Assembly (NCBI GenBank): GCA_951640195.1
Contig: OX621173.1
Location: 1,219,780-1,283,779, forward strand
DNA length: 64,000 nucleotides
Direction: 5' to 3'
Source: Porpolomopsis calyptriformis
Taxonomy: Eukaryota; Basidiomycota; Agaricomycetes; Agaricales; Hygrophoraceae
Part shown: piece after piece, positions 57,898 to 64,000 of the stretch
Numbering within the stretch: the stretch's first letter is position 1
Layout of the letters: every line of letters begins with the position of its first letter
Position numbers and translations under genes: made by a program
Notes under the pieces: model-generated
The model's input: the letters and a program-made list of their open reading frames with translations, nothing else
The model's database searches: none
What the model was told of the DNA's origin: nothing

Positions 57898-60800
57898 ATG
57901 ATTAACGCGCAAAATCTTAGCTTTGACAATAGCCAAGGAGTCAACATTGTTGCCCGGGATCAGTTTATCAACAATTTCAACTCAAGTTACAATGATGGTA
58001 AGTTATCAGGCTTCAATTCACAAATCTATGAATCAAATCGTGACTCAGATCGTTGCAACGTTGCACTCTGGCTATCTCCTCTCAACTTCAAGGCCTCACA
58101 GAGCCAATTCCTACAGGTCCATGAAATGGGGACCGGAAACTGGCTGCTCGAATCCCCAACATTCGTGAATTGGCGTGACGGAATGTTGCAAACATTGTGG
58201 TGTCCTGGAGATCGTAAGGTTTATCTACCTCTGTGACACCGACTTGATTGATTGTTTTTGTACAGCTGGCGCTGGAAAAACAATCCTTGCGTAATAGCAT
58301 CGTCTACGTTGCTCGCCGATTCAAGGCTAACCGCGCTTACCCTCTAGGTCGGTCGTTGTAAACCATCTCCAAACTTTCTTCAAAGACAGTAATGTTGGGA
58401 TAGCATGCATATACTGCAACTACAAAGAACAGACCACACAAACAGTCTCCAACCTTATTGCAAGTCTACTCAAGCAGTTCGTCCAAGATCGCCCATTCCT
58501 ATCTGACAACATCAAGGCGTTTCATGACCGTCACAAAGTCCAAAGTACACTGCCCACGCTTGACGAACTTATTGAACTGTTGAAAATGGAAGTCAAGACA
58601 TACGCAAAAGTATTCATTGTGGTGGATGCCCTGGATGAATGCTCTGATAGCAACGGAACCAGGATAAAATTGTTAAAGGCTCTTCGGTCATTCTCTGGAT
58701 CCATTAGCCTGATGATAACATCGCGCGACCTTCCTTCGATCCAACAGTACCTTCGTGATGCACAGCGAATCCATATTCGCGCGACCGACGAAGATATAAC
58801 CAAATACGTCCAAACCCAGCTTTTTGATTTCCCAGATCTAGTTAATCTGCAAGCCATTGCAACGAAACGAATTGTTGACAGTGCAAGAGGCATGTGAGCA
58901 TCTCATATACATTTAATAATGTTGTGGATTTGACCTTCTGGCAAGGTTTTTACTAGCGCACTTGCATATAAACGCACTCCCAAAACAGAATAGCGAGGAG
59001 GCTGTGCTTCAGGCCCTGTATAATCTTCCAGACAAGATAGATCAAATTTACGACGAGGCTATGGAACGAATTGAACGGCAAACGGACACAAAAGATTTAG
59101 CGATGCAGGTTCTATCATGGTTGTATATGCGTCCCGACCATTGTCTGTTGAAGAGCTTCGACATGCACTCGCTGTTTCGCCCAAAACGACGAACATCAAC
59201 GATCGAGCTCTCGTCTTCAAAGCGAAGCTGACTTCTGTGTGTGCGGGACTCGTTGTGATTGACGAGCAACGGAACATTGTACGCCTCGCTCGTGAGTAAA
59301 AAACCATTGGTCTGAACATATATTCAATATACATTCTATCCAGACTACACAACTCAACAATATTTTGAGAAACAACGGGAATCGAGATTCCCGAACGCTG
59401 AGGTTTCAATTTCGGAAACCTGTCTGACCTACCTTTTGTTCAACGTATTCTCCCGTGGCTACTGCAATGACAATGCCGAGTTCGAATCCCTTCTAAAAGA
59501 CAACCCTCTTCTTGACTACGCGGCACGGAACTGGGGCCATCACGCACGTCGACACCAAAAGAGTATCATAAACTTGGCAATGGATTTCCTCGTGGATGGA
59601 TCTAAAGTTGCATGTGTTAGTCAAATCATGTTGGTGGCTGTCCAACGTTGGTATCCTTACAGTCAATGCTTTCCGAGGAATTTTTCAAGCGTCCATATTC
59701 CCGCTTATTGGGGCTTGGAGGAGATTGTCCAAGGCCAGCTTGATGATGAGGCATATCCAGACTACGCCGACGGCGACGGTCGAACCCCACTTTCATATGC
59801 AGTTGAAAGAGGGCATAATGCAGTTGTGAAGCTGCTGCTCATTCGGGATGATGTTCAAGCGGACTCAAAGGACTCGTGTGGTCGAACGCCCCTTTCGTAT
59901 GCGGCTGAGAATGGGCATGATGCCATCGTGAAGCTACTCCTTGCTCGAGATGACGTCCAAGCGGATTCGAAGCCCTCGGATGGTCGTACCCCTCTTTTGT
60001 ATGCAGCTCAGAACGGGCATGATGCAATCGTAAAGGTGCTACTTGCTCGGGATGATGTTCGAACAGACTCGAACGACTCCAATGGTCGAATGCCCCTTTC
60101 ATACGCAGCTTGGCATGGGCACGATGCCATCGTTAAACTTCTACTTGCTCGGGATGATGTTCAAGCTGACTCAAAAGGTTGGAATGGTCAAACGCCCCTT
60201 TCTTATGCAGCTGAGAATGGGCATGATGCCATCGTGAAGCTGCTTCTGGCTCGGGATGACATTCAAGCAGACTCGAGCGACTTGTACGGTCGAACGCCCC
60301 TTTCGTACACAACGGAGAATGGGCATGATGCCATCGTGAAGCTGCTGCTTGATCGAAATGATGTGCAAGTGGACTCGAAAAGCTGGAACGGTCGAACACC
60401 CCTTTCGTATGCAGCTGCGAGTGGGTATGATACGATTGTAAAGCTGCTGCTGGCTCGCGGTGACGTTCAACCCGCCTTCAAGGACTCATATGGTCAAACC
60501 CCCCTTTCACATGCCGCTGACAATGGGCATAATGTCGTCGTAAAGCTGCTGCTTGATCGGGTTGATGTTCAAGTGGACTCGAAAGGCTCGAATGGCCGAA
60601 CTCCCCTTTCGTATGCAGCTGAGCGTGGGCATGAGACCATCGTGAGTCTGCTGCTTGCCCGGGATGACGTTCAAGCGGACTCGAAAGACTCGTATGGTCA
60701 CAGCCCCCTTTCGTATGCAGCTGAGAATGGGCACGATCGCGTCGTAAAGCTGCTCCTTGCTCGGGATGACGTTCGAGCTAACTCGCAAAGCTGGAATGGT

Positions 60801-63227
60801 CGAACACCCCTTTCGTATGCAGCTGTGAGTGGCCATGATGCCATCGTGAGGCTGTTGCTTGCTCGAGACGACGTTCAAGCAGACCCGAAAGACCGGCATG
60901 GTCGAACGCCCCTTTGGTATGCAGCGCAGAAGGGGTATGATGCCATTGTGAACTTGCTGATTGCTCGGGATGACGTTCAAGCAGACTCGAAGGACTCGGA
61001 TGGCCGAACCCTTCTTTCGTATGCAGCTGAGAATGGGCATGGTGCCATCGTGAACCTGCTATTTGCCCAAGGTGACGTTCAAGCAGACTCGAAGGACTCG
61101 TATGGTCGAATGCCCCTTTGGTATGCAGCTCACAATGGGCATGATGTTGTCGTGCGCATACTACTTGCTCGGGATGACGTTCAAGCGGACTCGAGGGACC
61201 CGAATAGTCGAACGCCCCTTTCGTATGCAGCTGAGAATGGACATTATACCATCGTGAACCTGCTGCTTGCCCGGGATGATGTTCAAGTTGATTCGAAGGA
61301 CGCCAATGGTCGAACGCCCCTTTCATACGCCGCTGAGAGTGGACATAGTGCCATCGTGGACCTGCTGATTGCCCGCGATGGCGTTCAAGTGGACTCGAAG
61401 GACTCCAATCATCGCACGCCCCTTGGGTATTCGGCTTGGAATGGGCATGATGCCATCGTGAAACTGCTGCTAACTCGGGACGACGTTCAGGCGGATTCCA
61501 ACGACTCGTGTGGTCGAACGCCCCTTTCATATGCAGCTAAGAACGGGCACGACACCATCGTGAAGCTGCTGCTTGCCCGGGATGACGTTCACGCAGACTC
61601 GAAAGACTTGTACGGTCGAACACCCCTTTGGTGTGCGGCTCAGAGGGGGCATGATGCCATTGTAAAGCTACTTCTTAGTCGTGATGACGTTCACGCAGAC
61701 TCGATGCCCTCAGATGGTCCAACGCCCCTTTGGTATGCCGCTGAGAATGGGGATGATGCCATCGCGAAGCTGCTGCTTGCCCGAGATGACGTTCAAGCGG
61801 ATTTGAAGGACTTCAATGGTCGAACGCCCCTTTCGTATGCAGCTTGGATTGGGCATGATGCCATTGTGTACCTGTTGCTTGATCGTGATGACGTTCAAGC
61901 CGACTCAAAGGACTCGGATGGTCGAACACCACTTCTATACGCAGCGGAGAACGGGCATGATGTTATCGTAAGGCAGCTTCTTGCTCGGGACGACGTTCGA
62001 GCGGACTCGAAGGACTTGTACGGTCGAACGCCCCTTTTGTGCGCTACTGAGAAAGGGCATGATACCATTGTGAGCCTGCTACTTGCTCAAGACGAGGTTC
62101 AAGCCGACTCGAGGGATTCCAATGGTCGAACGCCCCTCTCATATGCAACTGAGAATGGGCATGATATCATCGTGGGCCTGCTGATTGCTCAGGATGACGT
62201 TCAAACTCACTCAAAGGACTCATGTGGTCGAACACCCCTTTCGTATGCAGCTGAGAATGGGTATGATGCCATTGTGAACATGCTGCTCGCCCAAGATGAG
62301 GTTCAAGCAGAATTGAAAGACTTGTACGGTCGAACGCCCCTTTCGTATGCAGCTCACAATGGGCATGATGTCATCCTTCGCCTGCTGCTTGCTCAGAATG
62401 ATGTTCAAGCGAACTCGAAGGACTCGCACGGTCGGCCACCGCTGTCGTATGCAGCTGAGAATGGGCATTATGCCATCGTGAACCTGCTGCTTGCTCGGGA
62501 TGACGTTCAAGTTGATTCGAAGGATGCCAATGGTCGAACGCCCCTTTCATATGCAGCTGGGAATGGGTATGATGCGGTCGTGAATCTGCTGCTAGATCGG
62601 GATGACGTTCAAGTCAACTCGAACGACTCGTATCGCCGAACCCCCCTTTCATATGCGGCTCAGAACGAGCATGATACCACCGTAGAGCTACTACTGGCTC
62701 GGGATGACGTTCAAGCGGACTCGATGGACTTATACGGTCGAACTCCCCTTTCATATGTGGCTCAGACGGGGAATGATGCCATCGCAGAGCTGCTTCTTTA
62801 TCGGGATAACGTTCAAGCGAACCCAAAAGACTCGTATGGTCGGACACCCCTTTCGTATACAGCTGAGAATGGGCATGATACCATCGTGAACCTGCTGCTC
62901 GCTTGGGACGAGGACATCCAAGCAGATTTGAAAGACTTCAATGGTCGTACGCCCCTTTCGTATGCGGCTGGGAATGGGCATGATGTTGTTGCGAAGTTGC
63001 TTCTTGCTCGGGATGATGTTCAAGCAGACGCAAAGGACTTGTATGGCCGAACGCCTCTTTCGTATGCAGCTGAGAATGGGCATGATGCCATCGTTAAGCT
63101 GCTGGTCGCTCGGAATGACGTTCAAGCAGACTTAAAAGACTTGGATGATCGAACACCCCTTTTGTATGCAGCCGATGGAGGGTATGATGCTGTCGTAAGG
63201 TTGCTGCTTGCTCAGGTTGACATTTAA
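57898..63227 (+). pseudogene. NACHT-ankyrin receptor 2 (34 repeats) with a 1-nt frameshift
   Basis: Tandem paralog of the previous gene with the same exon plan. MINAQNLSFDNSQGVNIVARDQ, WLSPLNFKASQSQFLQV, GDPGAGKTILA across an intron, VVVNHLQTFFKDSNVGI, VFIVVDALDECSD, LMITSRDLPS, FLLAHLHINALPKQNSEEA. At 59119-59120 the sequence reads TCATGGTTGTATATG where receptor 1 has TCGTGGGTTGTATACG, so one G is missing. Frame moves from QVLSW to the frame of VVYASRPLSVEELRHAL. Beyond this, everything to 63227 is open: NPLLDYAARNWGHHARR and 34 ankyrin units. Either a recent null allele, an assembly error in the G run, or a split product. No intron solves it. Confidence 0.85.
59756..63227 (+). repeat. Ankyrin array, 102-bp unit, 34 copies
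   Basis: 34 units with consensus GRTPLSYAAENGHDAIVKLL followed by LARDDVQADSKDS. All are open and keep period (one has a single extra codon, AWDEDIQ). Units 12-16 resemble units 24-28, a spacing of exactly 1224 bp (for example GTTGATTCGAAGGA at 61287 and 62511). Confidence 0.92.
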
Positions 63228-63491
63228 ACATGGTCAACGGACGATGATTGTCAAACGCCGTTCTTCTATGCAACCCTGAATACACATTTTGCCGCATTAA
63301 CTTTCTATCGCCTCCGCCCAGATCAACGGCTACGTTAAAATATAGACGCACTGCCCTGAAAGAAATCCTCACCATTACATGCAAACCTGTAACAAGTACA
63401 CTTATCAGATGGCAGAATAGATCTGTGCAACCCCGTCATCTTCCTAATGCTCCTGAACTTGTGAACATCGTGGATTCAACCAATTCATCCA
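63228..63491. other. Array edge and convergent intergenic
   Basis: The first 70 nt keep a last decayed unit (TGTCAAACGCCGTTCTTCTA near 63250). The remainder has no feature and separates two genes that converge. Confidence 0.55.
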
Positions 63492-64000
63492 TTATTCAAA
63501 TCTGACTGCATTACATTGGATGGAAACAGTGGTAATACAACTATTTGATATCTTAGATCCCACTCTTATGACTTTTGATGCAGCATACAAGCTGCAGTAC
63601 CGCTCAAAAACCTCTACACATTTGTAATTATTATTGGCCTTCGCTACATCTATCGGCATTTGCCCCGCGCTATTCTGAATGTTCATATTCGCGCCATGTA
63701 GCATCAGGATCTTGACACACTTCGAAGACGAGTCATCCAGATTAGAGCTGGCGATGTGCAATGGAGTGTCACCACTGGCTACCTTGTCTTTAGCCGGCAC
63801 ACAATAGTGAGTGAGGTTCGGATCGGCTCCATGTTCACATAACACGTTGATTACATCTGGCAAGTGGTTCGTTCCAATACTAGATCGGCATGCGGTAAGC
63901 GCGAAGGAAAGAAGGCTGTGATTATCGGCATTCAGTCGTTTGACATCCGCACCCGCCTTGAGGAGGACGGATAAGGTTGCCAGAGTTGCATCCCCAACGA
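63492..64000 (-). CDS. Ankyrin protein, C-terminal part (5' end outside window)
   Basis: Open on the minus strand from the window edge: VGDATLATLSVLLKAGADVK, LNADNHSLLSFALTACR, NHLPDVINVLCEHGADPNL, ASGDTPLHIASSNLDDSSSK, CVKILMLHGANMNIQNSAGQ, MPIDVAKANNNYKCVEV. These are degenerate, well-diverged ankyrins, unlike the 102-bp arrays. It is the closest relative of the ankyrin segments at 46.9-48.0 kb, and continues beyond the right edge. Confidence 0.75.
   Translation of the reverse strand, partial: VGDATLATLSVLLKAGADVKRLNADNHSLLSFALTACRSSIGTNHLPDVINVLCEHGADPNLTHYCVPAKDKVASGDTPLHIASSNLDDSSSKCVKILMLHGANMNIQNSAGQMPIDVAKANNNYKCVEVFERYCSLYAASKVIRVGSKISNSCITTVSIQCNAVRFE

Noticed and set aside
59756..63227. 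CRISPR-like array (regular spacing, conserved units)
   Set aside because: The 102-bp period is fully coding and is an ankyrin array; there are no unique spacers.

Overview
The window is nuclear DNA of a filamentous fungus, most likely an agaricomycete basidiomycete. Genes are dense on both strands and cut by many short introns (about 50-65 nt, GT-AG with a few GC-AG). The protein families also fit: a DUF6699 protein, F-box proteins of the mushroom type, NB-ARC and NACHT receptors with a 'GRDQ/ARDQ' N-terminus, and a sphingomyelinase. I saw no tRNA, rRNA, transposase, reverse transcriptase or CRISPR array.

Left and middle part (0-46.4 kb), mostly single-copy genes: an NB-ARC receptor cut by the left edge; a cytochrome P450; a single-pass membrane protein; a DUF6699 protein; the small subunit of DNA primase; a very intron-rich ABCC transporter; NAD(P) malic enzyme; a divergent pair formed by an SDR and a zinc-dependent polyol-type dehydrogenase; a 3.4-kb gene-poor stretch; then a compact block with tRNA dihydrouridine synthase, a p24/Erv25 cargo receptor, an SRRM1-type PWI/RS splicing protein, a second single-pass membrane protein of the same type as the first, protoporphyrinogen oxidase, signal peptidase subunit 2 and histone H2B. 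After a first F-box/ankyrin gene (35-37.3 kb) come sphingomyelinase, a two-RRM RNA-binding protein, a Cys-rich secreted protein and homoserine dehydrogenase.

Right part (46.9-64 kb), an accessory cluster: a decayed ankyrin locus, an ankyrin protein, an F-box protein without ankyrins, an F-box protein fused to about 24 ankyrin repeats, and two tandem NACHT-ankyrin receptors (5 and 34 repeats), ending in a further ankyrin gene cut by the right edge. The ankyrin arrays have a strict 102-bp (34-residue) unit with very high unit-to-unit identity. Closely similar units occur in NACHT receptors and, through two different break points, on F-box proteins. The longest array shows a 1224-bp (12-unit) block duplication. 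One NACHT gene is intact but has an array cut short by a stop; the other has the long array but a 1-nt frameshift in front of it. Degenerate repeat relics lie between the genes.

The most unusual points are (1) NLR-type, high-identity ankyrin arrays placed on F-box scaffolds; (2) microexons of 7, 7, 8 and 11 nt that encode functional motifs in the ABC transporter and the sphingomyelinase; (3) GC-AG introns in homoserine dehydrogenase and probably the dihydrouridine synthase. All gene models are read from sequence by eye; exon borders are given where I could test phase and conserved motifs on both sides.
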